Shown piece by piece: positions 5,419 through 14,700 of a DNA stretch of 22,033 bases. The stretch is from IMG/VR virus record IMGVR_UViG_3300007346_000292, positions 1 through 22,033 of that record. One strand, given 5' to 3'. Position numbers and translations under genes: made by a program. Below the pieces are notes generated by a model. The model saw only the letters and a list, made by a program, of their open reading frames with translations, had not been told where the DNA came from and made no database searches. Numbering within the stretch: position 1 is the stretch's first letter; each line of letters begins with the position of its first letter. The stretch is from a virus.

Positions 5419-5634
5419 ATGCCAATGAGCAAAGCAGGAAAGAAAATGATGAATAACATGAAAAACCAATACGGAGACAAAAAAGGCAAACAAGTTTTCT
5501 ATGCTATGGAGAACCAAGGTCGTGTACCCGGTATGGCTAAAGGTGGAATGGTTAAAGATTGCAAAGGTTATGGCAACGGTGGCCTAGTTAAATCCACAGG
5601 TAAACTTGATACTGGCATTAAGGGGTGCAAATAA
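5419..5634 (+). CDS. Small GG-motif protein, 71 aa
   Basis: 71 basic residues. The N-terminus MPMSKAGKKMMNNMKNQYGD followed by KKGKQVFYAMENQG is a pattern I know from many marine-phage hypothetical proteins. The second half has two copies of the recurring motif: KGGMVK (residues 41-46) and NGGLVK (53-58). Two cysteines (48, 70) are present. The gene starts 7 nt after the previous stop, and its stop overlaps the next ATG (TAATG). Function unknown; shared motif links it to the 277-aa and 1503-aa proteins described below. Confidence 0.7.
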   Translation: MPMSKAGKKMMNNMKNQYGDKKGKQVFYAMENQGRVPGMAKGGMVKDCKGYGNGGLVKSTGKLDTGIKGCK

Positions 5635-6467
5635 TGAAGGATCGTTATAAAGAAGGGGTAGACTTTAAATGGGTCCCCATGAGAGACAAAGACGGCGACA
5701 TTATTAAAGATGGCAGAGGTGGAGCCGTTAAAACTCGTAAATTCTTTACCAAAGCTGAAAAAGAAGCTATGAAGTCTAAAGACAAACCTAAAGCTAAACC
5801 TAAGGCTTCAAGTTCTGCACCTGAGTCAACCCCCACAAGACCTCAGGCAAGACGTACTGAAGGTCAAATTCGTAGCTCTTCTGGCGGTCGTACCCGTTAC
5901 ACACCATCTGAGTTTACTAATGATGGTGGCCCTCGTCGTGGCGGCAGAAAACCTAAATCTAAAAGTGAAGCGCCTTCTGCAATGACAGAAGCGCCTACTT
6001 TGTCTGGCAACCAAACATCTTCCGGTGGCGCACCTATAAACAAGTCCAGCCCAGATTCAAATATTAGTGCTGGTTATGGGTCTCTTGCAAACGCAGCAAA
6101 CAGAATGAAGTTTTATGAAGTATCTAAAGCAGATAAAACTATTAATGGTGTCTCTTTTGATGAGTGGAAAAAACTAACAAGAGCACAACGAGTAGTAAAA
6201 AACTTGCCACTTACTAATCAAGAGTTTATGCGAGCAATGCGTTTGAAAGGTGCAGAACTAGAAACCTCCGCTCCTTCCGTGTCTACTGGTTCTCGTGGAA
6301 GAAAACAAAAAAGACCATCCAGTAATTATACACAAGAAGAACTAGACAGCCGTTCAGGTGGCAGAAGAACAGGAATGTCTAAAGGCGGTATGGTTAAATC
6401 TGGCAACAAAGACTACAAAAAGTCTGGTATGTTCTACAAGTCTGCTTCTCCCCGAGGTTACAAGTGA
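5634..6467 (+). CDS. Disordered basic GG-motif protein, 277 aa
   Basis: 277 residues from ATG 5634, chosen because AGGGG lies 8 nt upstream and the stop of the previous gene overlaps it; an in-frame GTG three codons earlier is less likely. Residues 1-50 form a possible small domain with DFKWVPMRDKDGDIIKDG and KTRKFFTKAEKEAMK. Residues 50-150 are low-complexity, rich in S, P, K, R and G. Residues 158-210 look folded and helical (KFYEVSKADKTINGVSFDEW, LTNQEFMRAMRLKG). The C-terminus carries MSKGGMVKS (248-256) and ends basic. No known family. Composition suggests a DNA-associated or capsid-internal role, as inference. It ends at a GTGA overlap with the next gene. Confidence 0.65.
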   Translation: MKDRYKEGVDFKWVPMRDKDGDIIKDGRGGAVKTRKFFTKAEKEAMKSKDKPKAKPKASSSAPESTPTRPQARRTEGQIRSSSGGRTRYTPSEFTNDGGPRRGGRKPKSKSEAPSAMTEAPTLSGNQTSSGGAPINKSSPDSNISAGYGSLANAANRMKFYEVSKADKTINGVSFDEWKKLTRAQRVVKNLPLTNQEFMRAMRLKGAELETSAPSVSTGSRGRKQKRPSSNYTQEELDSRSGGRRTGMSKGGMVKSGNKDYKKSGMFYKSASPRGYK

Positions 6468-6814
6468 AAAACTACAGAGAAAAATCTGTAATTATTAGTT
6501 GCACAACAGATGCACAAAGGGAAACTCTTTATGAGTGCCCTGCAAACTGTCGTGCAAAAGTTCCTCTTGTTTTTATTACTAATGCTAATGGAACTGTGTC
6601 TATCACTTTTGAATGGTATAGAGCAGCAGATACAACTCACTATTATATTATCAGTGGAAAAAATCTAAGCGCTGGAGAGTTTATTCAGCTTTCTGATGGG
6701 TATATTGTGCTTGAGCCGGGGGACAAACTTGAAGTAACTCCTACAGGTTCTACACCAGTTGTAGACGCTCTTTGCACTGTTGAAGAAATATTTATTCCTG
6801 TAGGTGGTGCATAA
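6464..6814 (+). CDS. Conserved beta-rich phage protein, 116 aa
   Basis: 116 residues from a GTG start at 6464 that overlaps the previous stop (GTGA); AGG at 6455-6457 is the likely ribosome binding site. Unlike its neighbours it is neutral and beta-rich, with alternating hydrophobic strands (SVIISCTTDAQRETLYECPA, SITFEWYRAADTTHYYIIS, EFIQLSDGYIVLEPGDKLEV). The order of strands and the motif L..GYIVLEPGD are typical of a small conserved phage family found in structural gene clusters, probably a beta sandwich. I expect a virion surface or head-tail accessory role; exact function unknown. Stop overlaps the next ATG (TAATG). Confidence 0.65.
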   Translation: MKNYREKSVIISCTTDAQRETLYECPANCRAKVPLVFITNANGTVSITFEWYRAADTTHYYIISGKNLSAGEFIQLSDGYIVLEPGDKLEVTPTGSTPVVDALCTVEEIFIPVGGA

Positions 6815-7212
6815 TGGGACGCACTAATGAAGCCCTGTGGAAACGTACTGTGTCTCGCATTAAAGCTGGCTCTAAGGGTGGTAAAGCAGGACAATGGTCA
6901 GCTAGAAAAGCTCAGTTAGCTACAAAAGCATATAAAGATGCTGGAGGAAGTTACTCTGGTACAAAGACTAAAGCTCAAAAATCTTTAAGCAAGTGGACAA
7001 AAGAAGACTGGGGAACTAAATCCGGAAAACCTAGTACTCAGGGTAAAGATGCTACTGGTGAACGTTATCTTCCCAAAAAAGCTAGAGAATCTTTGTCTAA
7101 AAAAGAGTATGCTAAAACCTCCGCAAAGAAACGTAAAGACACTAGGGCAGGCAAACAATTCTCTAAACAACCAAAAACAATTGCAAAGAAAACCGCAAGG
7201 TATAGGAAGTAA
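6814..7212 (+). CDS. DUF5872-like basic protein, 132 aa
   Basis: 132 residues, extremely lysine-rich. The N-terminal third has KAGSKGGKAGQWSARKAQLA and then YKDAGGSY; the central block (residues 57-95) has SLSKWTKEDWGTKSGKPS, TQGKDATGERYLPKKA and RESLS; the end is basic with KQFSKQPKTIAKKTARYRK. The block WGTKSGKPS..TGERYLPKKAR is the signature I associate with DUF5872, a family found in marine phages and large algal viruses. No function is established; composition suits DNA or capsid-interior binding. It lies directly before the small terminase gene, 1 nt from its start, and starts at a TAATG overlap. Confidence 0.78.
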   Translation: MGRTNEALWKRTVSRIKAGSKGGKAGQWSARKAQLATKAYKDAGGSYSGTKTKAQKSLSKWTKEDWGTKSGKPSTQGKDATGERYLPKKARESLSKKEYAKTSAKKRKDTRAGKQFSKQPKTIAKKTARYRK

Positions 7213-7213
7213 A

Positions 7214-7573
7214 ATGGCTAAAACAGAAAAACAACAAGCATTTCTTGATGCACTCTTTAACGAGGCAAGAGGTGACCTGTATCAAGCCAAAAAAATTGCA
7301 GGTTATTCTCCAACAACACCCATGAGTGTTATTATTGGGCCTCTTGCAGAAGAAGTTACAGAACTTACACGTAAGCACATTGCTACTTATGGCGCAAAAG
7401 CAATGTTTTCTATTGCAGATGTTATGGAACGTCCTACTGATCTTGGTAATAAGGAAAAACTTGCTGCAGCTAAAGACTTTCTTGACCGTTCTGGACTAAA
7501 AGGCGCAGATAGAGTTGAGGTTAAGTCAGAGTCCCCTTTATTTATTTTGCCTTCTAAGGAAGAAAATGAGTAA
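7214..7573 (+). CDS. terS: Terminase small subunit (putative)
   Basis: 119 residues from ATG 7214, with AGGA about 6 nt upstream; longer readings of this frame run back through the previous gene and are rejected. The N-terminal half has a helix-turn-helix-like arrangement (KQQAFLDALFNEARGDLYQA then KKIAGYSPTT), the usual DNA-recognition part of small terminases. The second half has DLGNKEKLAAAKDFLDRSGL, the helical stretch seen in this family before a short beta-like tail (DRVEVKSES). The subunit would select viral DNA and hand it to TerL. Placement two genes before TerL supports this. The stop overlaps the next gene. Confidence 0.75.
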   Translation: MAKTEKQQAFLDALFNEARGDLYQAKKIAGYSPTTPMSVIIGPLAEEVTELTRKHIATYGAKAMFSIADVMERPTDLGNKEKLAAAKDFLDRSGLKGADRVEVKSESPLFILPSKEENE

Positions 7574-7982
7574 AAAAAGCTTGAAGATACCTGCACCTCT
7601 GTGTTATAATGAGGAATATGAATACTTTCCTCTTGTTCGTGTAAGTAGAATTATTCCTTTTGGTTATGAAGAAGACCCTAACGATCCTGATATTCTTCTG
7701 CCTATTGTAGAAGACTTAGAACTTCTTGAACAAGCAAAAGTGCATTTGAAGCAATATAGCCTTAGAGACGTTGCTGCTTGGTTGTCTGAAAATGCCTCAA
7801 GAAGTATCTCACACATGGGTTTAAAAAATAGGATTGAAATTGAGCAACGAAAACATAGAGAAGGCCTCAATCAACGCCAGCTCATTGAGCAGCTTAAGAA
7901 AGCGATCCACAAGGCCGAAAAAATCGAAAAAAGCTATCTCGGAAAAAGAAGAAAAACTTCCCGCGAAAGCCAAGACGCCTGA
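7566..7982 (+). CDS. HTH protein preceding TerL, 138 aa
   Basis: 138 residues from ATG 7566, with GGAAG just upstream; it overlaps the small terminase stop by 8 nt. Residues 20-45 contain VRVSRIIPFGYEED, a short conserved-looking segment. Residues 64-90 (YSLRDVAAWLSENASRSISH then MGLKNRI) form a clear helix-turn-helix of the resolvase/sigma-like kind. The C-terminus is a charged coiled coil (residues 90-125). I read it as a DNA-binding packaging or regulatory partner, conserved just upstream of TerL in related marine phages. Its last 143 nt are shared with the start of TerL in the +1 frame. Confidence 0.7.
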   Translation: MSKKSLKIPAPLCYNEEYEYFPLVRVSRIIPFGYEEDPNDPDILLPIVEDLELLEQAKVHLKQYSLRDVAAWLSENASRSISHMGLKNRIEIEQRKHREGLNQRQLIEQLKKAIHKAEKIEKSYLGKRRKTSRESQDA

Positions 7983-9417
7983 TCTAATCGTAGAAGAAGC
8001 ACAAGAAAAACTTCAAGAAGTTGCTAAAGAACGAAAGATCATCTTTCAACCTAACCCCGGACCACAAACTAATTTTCTAGCCGCAAGTGAGCAAGAAGTT
8101 CTTTATGGTGGCTCTGCTGGAGGAGGTAAATCTTATGCAATGGTTGCAGACCCTATTCGTTACGTTAACTCTGCAGGGTCTCGTAAGTTGTTGTTGCGTA
8201 GGACAACAGAAGAACTAAGGGAGCTTATTGGGGTATCTAAGATGTTATACCCAGAAGCAGTACCCGGAGCTAAGTTTCTAGAACGAGACAAAACTTGGGT
8301 ATTTCCTTCTGGCGCTACTCTCTGGATGTCTTATCTTGATAGAGATGATGACGTAACTCGATACCAAGGTCAGGCGTATAACTGGATTGGTTTTGACGAA
8401 CTTACTCAGTGGGCAAGTCCTTACGCTTGGAACTACATGCGTTCTCGTCTACGTAGTGCAGATAGAAATTTGCCTTTGTACATGAGGGCAACAACTAACC
8501 CCGGAGGTTCAGGGCATCAGTGGGTTAAGAAAATGTTTATTGACCCTTCTCCTGCAGGTAAAGCTTTCTGGGCAACTGACGAGTTTGGAGAAACAATTAC
8601 GTGGCCTAAAGGGCATTCACGAGAAGGTGAACCTCTTTTTAAGCGTAGATTTATTCCCGCTACTTTGTTTGATAACCCTTATCTTGCTGATGATGGAATG
8701 TATGAAGCTAACCTTCTTTCATTGCCTGAACATCAACGCAGACAACTTCTTGAGGGTGATTGGGATATTAACGAAGGTGCAGCATTCCCAGAGTTTAACC
8801 GTAAAGTTCATGTAATTGAACCTTTTGATATTCCCTCAAGCTGGCCTCGTTTTAGAGCATGTGATTACGGATATGGTTCTTACTCTGGTGTTCTTTGGTT
8901 TGCTGTAGCCCCCGATGAGCAGCTTATTGTTTACAGGGAACTATATGTTTCTAAAGTTCTTGCTACAGACCTAGCAGACATGGTGCTTGAAGCAGAGTCA
9001 GAAGAAAAAGTACGATATGGTGTTCTTGACTCTTCTCTTTGGCACAGACGTGGTGATACAGGGCCTAGCCTAGCAGAAACAATGATTCGTAAAGGTTGTC
9101 GTTGGAGGCCCTCTGATCGTTCTGCTGGTTCACGTGTAGCAGGTAAGAATGAAATACATAGAAGGCTTCAGCTAGATGACTTTACTGAAGAACCTCGTAT
9201 GGTTATTTTTAATACTTGCAAGGCTTTGATTGAACAACTTCCTTCACTTCCTCTTGATAAAAATAATCCAGAGGATGTAGACACTAAATCTGAAGATCAC
9301 CTCTACGATGCCCTTCGCTACGGTCTAATGTCCAGACCTAAAACAGGGCTTTTTGATTACGATAACTGGGCGGGTAAAAAACAATACCAACCCGCAGATA
9401 ACAAATTTGGATACTGA
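7840..9417 (+). CDS. terL: Terminase large subunit
   Basis: About 525 residues. The ATPase domain has Walker A GGSAGGGKS (about residues 90-98), Walker B NWIGFDEL with the DE pair (about 186-187) and the coupling motif TTNPGG (about 218-223). The C-terminal RNase H-like nuclease has acidic residues in RACDYGYG (about D342), YGVLDSSLW (about D397) and EDHLYDALRYG (about D486/D490). It cuts and translocates DNA into the procapsid at the portal. The start is unusual: the frame opens at 7825 and offers no ATG before the ATPase core. TTG 7840 has AGGA at 7830-7833 with a 6-nt gap, better placed than TTG 7834. The lysine-rich first ~60 residues lie inside the HTH gene. GC content is low. Confidence 0.93.
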   Translation: MSNENIEKASINASSLSSLRKRSTRPKKSKKAISEKEEKLPAKAKTPDLIVEEAQEKLQEVAKERKIIFQPNPGPQTNFLAASEQEVLYGGSAGGGKSYAMVADPIRYVNSAGSRKLLLRRTTEELRELIGVSKMLYPEAVPGAKFLERDKTWVFPSGATLWMSYLDRDDDVTRYQGQAYNWIGFDELTQWASPYAWNYMRSRLRSADRNLPLYMRATTNPGGSGHQWVKKMFIDPSPAGKAFWATDEFGETITWPKGHSREGEPLFKRRFIPATLFDNPYLADDGMYEANLLSLPEHQRRQLLEGDWDINEGAAFPEFNRKVHVIEPFDIPSSWPRFRACDYGYGSYSGVLWFAVAPDEQLIVYRELYVSKVLATDLADMVLEAESEEKVRYGVLDSSLWHRRGDTGPSLAETMIRKGCRWRPSDRSAGSRVAGKNEIHRRLQLDDFTEEPRMVIFNTCKALIEQLPSLPLDKNNPEDVDTKSEDHLYDALRYGLMSRPKTGLFDYDNWAGKKQYQPADNKFGY

Positions 9418-9425
9418 GGAACCTC

Positions 9426-11522
9426 ATGAACGAAGAACTTACATTTGACTCTGAAGATATGGCTTCTATTGAAGACACTTCCGGAGAAATGCCTACAGAT
9501 AAACCTGCAGGACGTATTGTTAGCTATGTTCAGGAGCGTTTTTCAAAAGCAGAAACTGCAAGAGAAACTGAAGAGCGCCGTTGGCTTCAAGCTTACCGCA
9601 ACTATCGTGGTATTTATGGCCCTGATGTTCAATTTACTTCCACAGAAAAATCTCGTGTTTTTGTTAAAGTAACAAAGACTAAAGTTCTTGCTGCCTATGG
9701 ACAGATTGCAGAAGTTCTTCTTGGTAATAATAAGTTTCCCATTACCATCAATCCAACAGTACTTCCTGATGGCGTAGCTGAGTCTGTTTATGTAGAATCA
9801 AACGATCAGTTTCTTGAAGCTGAAGAAAAAGTTTTAGGTGGTCCAGACACTAAACTTCGACCCGGAGAAACTCTTCGTGATCTTCGTGAACGTCTTGGTC
9901 CCCTTACTGAAAAGCTTAAAGACGTTGATGTACGCGAAGGACCCGGAACACTTCAAAGCCAAATTACTTTCTCCCCTGCACTTATTGCTGCAAAAAAGAT
10001 GGAGAAAAAGATTCATGACCAACTAGACGAATCTCAAGCGAACAAGCATTTGCGTGCTGCTGCATTTGAGTGTGCTTTGTTTGGTACTGGTATCATGAAG
10101 GGGCCGTTTGCAATTGATAAAGAATACCCCAATTGGGATGAAGATGGTAACTACAATCCCACAATAAAAACTATCCCATCTACTTCTAATGTTTCTATTT
10201 GGAATTTTTATCCTGATCCAGATGCGCATAATATGGAAGAAGCCGAGTACGTAGTTGAAAGACATAAAATGTCACGTAATCAGCTTCGTAACCTTAAAAA
10301 GCGTCCTTATTTCCGTGAAAACGAAATTGATGTTGCCATTACAATGGGTGAGTCCTACACTAAAGAGTGGTGGGAACAAGAAATGGAAGATGATGCAGAG
10401 GAGGTTCGTACAGAACGTTACGAGGTCCTTGAGTTTTGGGGTAATGTAGACCGTACTATTCTTGAAGATCATGATGTAGCTATCCCAAGAGAACTTCGCA
10501 GAAAAGACTCTCTTAGTGTCAATATTTGGGTTTGTAATGGTCGTGTACTTAGACTTGTTATGAATCCATTTACTCCTGCGATTATCCCCTACTACGCAGT
10601 CCCTTATGAAATGAACCCTTACAGCATGTTTGGTGTTGGTGTTGCTGAAAATATGGATGACACCCAAACACTTATGAATGGGTTTATGCGTATGGCAGTA
10701 GATAACGCTGCTCTTAGTGGTAACCTTGTATTTGAAGTTGATGCAAACAATCTTGAGCCGGGACAAGACCTAGAAATTTATCCGGGTAAAGTTTTCCGAA
10801 GAGAAGCAGGTGCTCCGGGACAAGCTATCTTTGGCACTAAGTTCCCCAACGTCTCCAATGAAAATATGCAGATGTTTGATAAGGCCCGAGTGCTTGCGGA
10901 TGAGTCTACAGGATTCCCCTCTTTTGCTCATGGTCAAACTGGTGTAAGCGGAGTAGGACGCACAGCTTCAGGTATCTCTATGTTGATGTCTGCTGCTAAC
11001 GGCTCTATCCGTAATGTAGTTAAAAACGTAGACGATTATCTTCTTGCGCCTCTAGGTCGAGCACTATTTGCTTTCAACATGCAGTTTGATTTCGATCCGG
11101 AAATTAAGGGTGATCTAGAAGTTAAAGCAGAAGGCACTCAAAGTCTTATGGCTAATGAAGTACGTAGCCAGCGTCTTATGCAGTTCCTTGGTGTTGTTCA
11201 GAATCCTGCCCTTGCTCCCTTCGCACGTCTTGACTACATTGTCCGTGAGATTGCATCTTCTATGGACCTTGATCCTGATAAAGTTGCTAATAGTATGCAA
11301 GAAGCAGCCCTTCAGGCAGAAGTACTTAAGAAGTTCCAAGAGATGAATCCACCAGCACCTCAACCTCAAGGTGCCCCCGGACAGGCCCCAGCAGCCCCTC
11401 CAGCAGGCGCACAAGCGCAAGACACTCAAGGTAGTGGTGGGGGTACCATAGGAACAGGGTCGGCACCTCCTCCGGGCGCTCCGGGCTTCTCAGGCAATAC
11501 TGGTGAAGGAGCTATGGAGTGA
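9426..11522 (+). CDS. Portal protein
   Basis: 698 residues, with AGGA 6 nt before the ATG and only 8 nt after the TerL stop. The N-terminal part contains GRIVSYVQERFSKAETARE, then RRWLQAYRNYRGIYGPDVQF and VKVTKTKVLAAYGQIAEVLL, which I recognise from portal proteins of marine podovirus-like phages. The central region has NPYSMFGVGVAENMDD, the clip/wing-type segment that is conserved in large portals, and later GVGRTASGISMLMSAANG. A proline/alanine/glycine-rich tail (about residues 640-698) is probably disordered. It forms the dodecameric channel for DNA and the docking point for the terminase and the tail. The GTGA overlap with the next gene suggests coupled translation. Confidence 0.9.
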   Translation: MNEELTFDSEDMASIEDTSGEMPTDKPAGRIVSYVQERFSKAETARETEERRWLQAYRNYRGIYGPDVQFTSTEKSRVFVKVTKTKVLAAYGQIAEVLLGNNKFPITINPTVLPDGVAESVYVESNDQFLEAEEKVLGGPDTKLRPGETLRDLRERLGPLTEKLKDVDVREGPGTLQSQITFSPALIAAKKMEKKIHDQLDESQANKHLRAAAFECALFGTGIMKGPFAIDKEYPNWDEDGNYNPTIKTIPSTSNVSIWNFYPDPDAHNMEEAEYVVERHKMSRNQLRNLKKRPYFRENEIDVAITMGESYTKEWWEQEMEDDAEEVRTERYEVLEFWGNVDRTILEDHDVAIPRELRRKDSLSVNIWVCNGRVLRLVMNPFTPAIIPYYAVPYEMNPYSMFGVGVAENMDDTQTLMNGFMRMAVDNAALSGNLVFEVDANNLEPGQDLEIYPGKVFRREAGAPGQAIFGTKFPNVSNENMQMFDKARVLADESTGFPSFAHGQTGVSGVGRTASGISMLMSAANGSIRNVVKNVDDYLLAPLGRALFAFNMQFDFDPEIKGDLEVKAEGTQSLMANEVRSQRLMQFLGVVQNPALAPFARLDYIVREIASSMDLDPDKVANSMQEAALQAEVLKKFQEMNPPAPQPQGAPGQAPAAPPAGAQAQDTQGSGGGTIGTGSAPPPGAPGFSGNTGEGAME

Positions 11523-11710
11523 GTTTGAAGCAACTAGTTAATAACTCTGAACTGTGGGTTTCTTTTCTTTCAGAGATAGATGATCGAATTAGAGTAGTTC
11601 AAAAACAAATGTCTACTGCTGAGGAACCAAAAGATTTGTATCGGTGTCAAGGTGAATTGAAACAACTTAATAGCTTGAAAAGACTAAGGGATAAAGTAAA
11701 CAATGGCTAA
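11519..11710 (+). CDS. Small portal-linked protein, 63 aa
   Basis: 63 residues from a GTG at 11519 that overlaps the portal stop (GTGA). It is a single helical hairpin-like protein: LKQLVNNSELWVSFLSEIDD, then RIRVVQKQMSTAEEPKDLYR, then CQGELKQLNSLKRLRDKVN. The pattern L....WxxF..ELDxRI......A....LyR.QG....L..L is common in small genes that directly follow portal genes in marine and enteric phages. I do not know an established function. A role in head assembly or head-tail joining is plausible. Its end overlaps the next ATG by 8 nt. Confidence 0.68.
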   Translation: MSLKQLVNNSELWVSFLSEIDDRIRVVQKQMSTAEEPKDLYRCQGELKQLNSLKRLRDKVNNG

Positions 11711-14700
11711 TCTTGGTATTGAATCCGTACCTTTTTTTAACAGACCTCAAAGTTCTGGACCTAAAGACAGATTTATTGGTATAGATGAAGCAGGTAATTT
11801 TGTTTTTAAAACTGTTCTTGGTCAAGTCTACACCATTAAACCTGCAGCAGATCAACGTACCACAAGAACAAAAATTGAAGAAGACGTAGTACCTGCTGTT
11901 AAAGAGTATATTAAAGACCCAAGCCTTCCTTCTGCAGAGGAAATGAAACAATTTGGTGTTGATACTGTAACTGGTGCATATGAAAGTGTTAGTGATGCTG
12001 TAAGAGGTATGGGTACCTACGGTGATGCGTTTAGTGTTGCTGGAGCTACTGCCGTACCTCGTCTGCCAAAAACAAAAGGAACTTCTACTGACCCACTAAC
12101 TGCAGACGAATTCTTTGAGTTTTATTCTCCTTCAAAAGAGTCTCTTAAAAAAGAGGCAGACTTGATGATGGGACCTGAAAAAAATCCGGATTCTGATTTA
12201 TATGAGCAAACCTCTTTTGTAGCAGATTTTGCTTTTGAAGATGTACCTTCTTACATTAAATTTGACACACTAGAAGATGCAGTTGACAGTTTTAAGTCTG
12301 AATTTAACGACTCTATACAAAAATATGGACCTGAGTCAACTACTGGAAAAACAGCGCAAGCAAAACTAAAAGCACTTGAAGTGCTTGGAGAAGACTTTTT
12401 TATACAGGCATCTAATAATCTTCCGCACTGGGAGTCTAAAGATTATGATAAATTTACAGAAAATTTCTTTAAAAAAGTAGAAGAAAATGGACTCGATAAG
12501 TACGCAAGCTTTCAACTTTTGAATGATTTAGATAACATTAGTCAAGACATCTACGGAATAAAAATAAGCCCGCTACTAGATGAAATGACAGAAAAGCCTC
12601 TACCCTATAAACAAAAAATTGGTAAAAGAGTATTTGGTGGAAAAGAAAGACCCTCAGATAAAAGAGCAGAAGCCTTAGGTTTTAAGGATACCGTATACCA
12701 CACATCAAATGCACCAGAAGAATTTACTGTGTTTGATATGGATAGTGACTTAGGTCCGTTTAGTTTTAGGGCTGCACAAGATTTGTTAGGTGTGCACGTT
12801 GGTACTGCTCGTGCAGCAGCGGAACGTAATCTTGTACCATCAGATAAACAAAAAAACCCTACAGGTTTTACTATGGAACTTAGGGCAAGGACAACTAAAC
12901 CACTGACTCCAGAAGCAGTAGAAAAAGACTTTAATTTTGAAGTACCAAAAGGCATAGGATTATTTGACTCAGACGGCAATTTTACTGAAAAAGGTTTAAA
13001 TTATCTCATTAATAGGCATCACGATAACATGTTTAAAGGTACTGTAACAAGTTTACCTGATAACAGTTCTCATATAGCCGCAAGAGATTTTAGTAGGGAA
13101 CTCTCAAAAAAAGGTTATACGCATATTCCTTATATCAATGATATTGAAGACCCGGGATCAACAAGTTTTGTTATGCTGGTAAATAGGCCTAAAACTGATC
13201 CAGCAGTACTTAGAGATGTTAGAGCTAAATTTGACCCGGATAAAATAACAGACCCAGACCTTAGATTTGCAGAGGGCGGAACAGTGACTAATAGTAAATC
13301 TCGCAGAAATTCACGGACTAGAAATCGCGATAAGCTTAATGCGATAGACCAAATAAAAACTTTTTACAAGGCAGCTACAACTGTACCTGCAAAAGAATTT
13401 TTGCAAGATATTTTTGTCCCTACAATGGGCAGGGTTATTACGGAAGACACGTTTTCAAAAGAAACTCTAGATGTTCTTAGGCAAATGGTTGTCGATCAAG
13501 GATTAAAACCCGGAGATTTTCATAGGTTTACTTACACGGACTATGATAGATATAACACAACTCTTTCTCCTTTATTTACTACATATGGTGGAGAAAAAGT
13601 ACACGAAAATCTTATTGAAAAAGTTGCTAATCTAACTCCAGCAGATCAAGCTAAAATGACTCTTGGGGAAATTTTAGTTGTTGTTGATAAAGATGGGATT
13701 GCTACGATAAAAGATAGGTACAACTTTAATAATTGGGCCGACTATAGCGCTGAACCCTACAGGGATAGTTCTGGTAATCTTCAATATCCTACTTATACAC
13801 CGGAAGAGTTTGAAAAGCTCGGGCTTTCTTTTGCTGATGCAGCAGAAATTACTTTTAAATATGGCCCAAGTGAGTACCAAAAGTTAAGAAACTTTGGTTT
13901 TTTGCTCGGTTCTAGGGATTATAAAGATGATTCAAAAGACGAAGGTAAAAAAGTTGAAATTGATCTAGGCGCGGTAACAGAACCAACAGGTCTTGCTGTT
14001 AAAAAGTCAAAAAGACCACGTGCTCGTGTTAAAGATAGAATTACATTAGACCTTAGTCGTGAAGCACCTACAGAAAATTCTCTATTAACTTATTTGGAAA
14101 AAGCACCAAAAAGAAAACTAGCACCTGAAAAGTCTATTCGTCCTCAAGAACGACCTAGGGATGAAACAGCAGAACTTTTTGGTGAAGTGTCAGAATACCT
14201 AGACGAACTTCCTGAAAGAAAACTAGCACCAGAAACTTCTGTAAGACCTCAAGTAAGACCTAGGGATGAAACTGCAGAACTTTTTGGAGAAGTATCTCAG
14301 TATCTTGACACTTTGCCTGAAAGAGAGCTAGCACCAAAAACTTCGGTAAGACCTCAAGCAAGACAAACAAAAACTGTTGAAGCACCTTCTGCGGAATCTA
14401 ATTCTGTAGACACAGATAGCATGTCTTTTGGTGATGCCTTTAAATACTACACAGATAGTACAGATCAAGACGTATTTGAATGGCGGGGTAAAAAATACAA
14501 AACAGAAAGAAAGTTTTCACAAGGTGGAGCAGTGGAGAAACAAATGAACAGACTATATCAAGAAGGTGGCCTTACGGACGATGGTGCTCGTGTAGAGCCA
14601 GTTACAGGCAATGTAGTACCTCCGGGCAGTATGCAGCAAGAAGTGCGCGACAATGTAGATGCTAAACTCTCAGAGGGTGAATATGTCGTACCTGCTGATG

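Noticed and set aside
7049-7213. Upstream extension of the small terminase frame
   Set aside because: It overlaps the DUF5872-like gene in another frame; ATG 7214 has an AGGA site and starts the family-like sequence.
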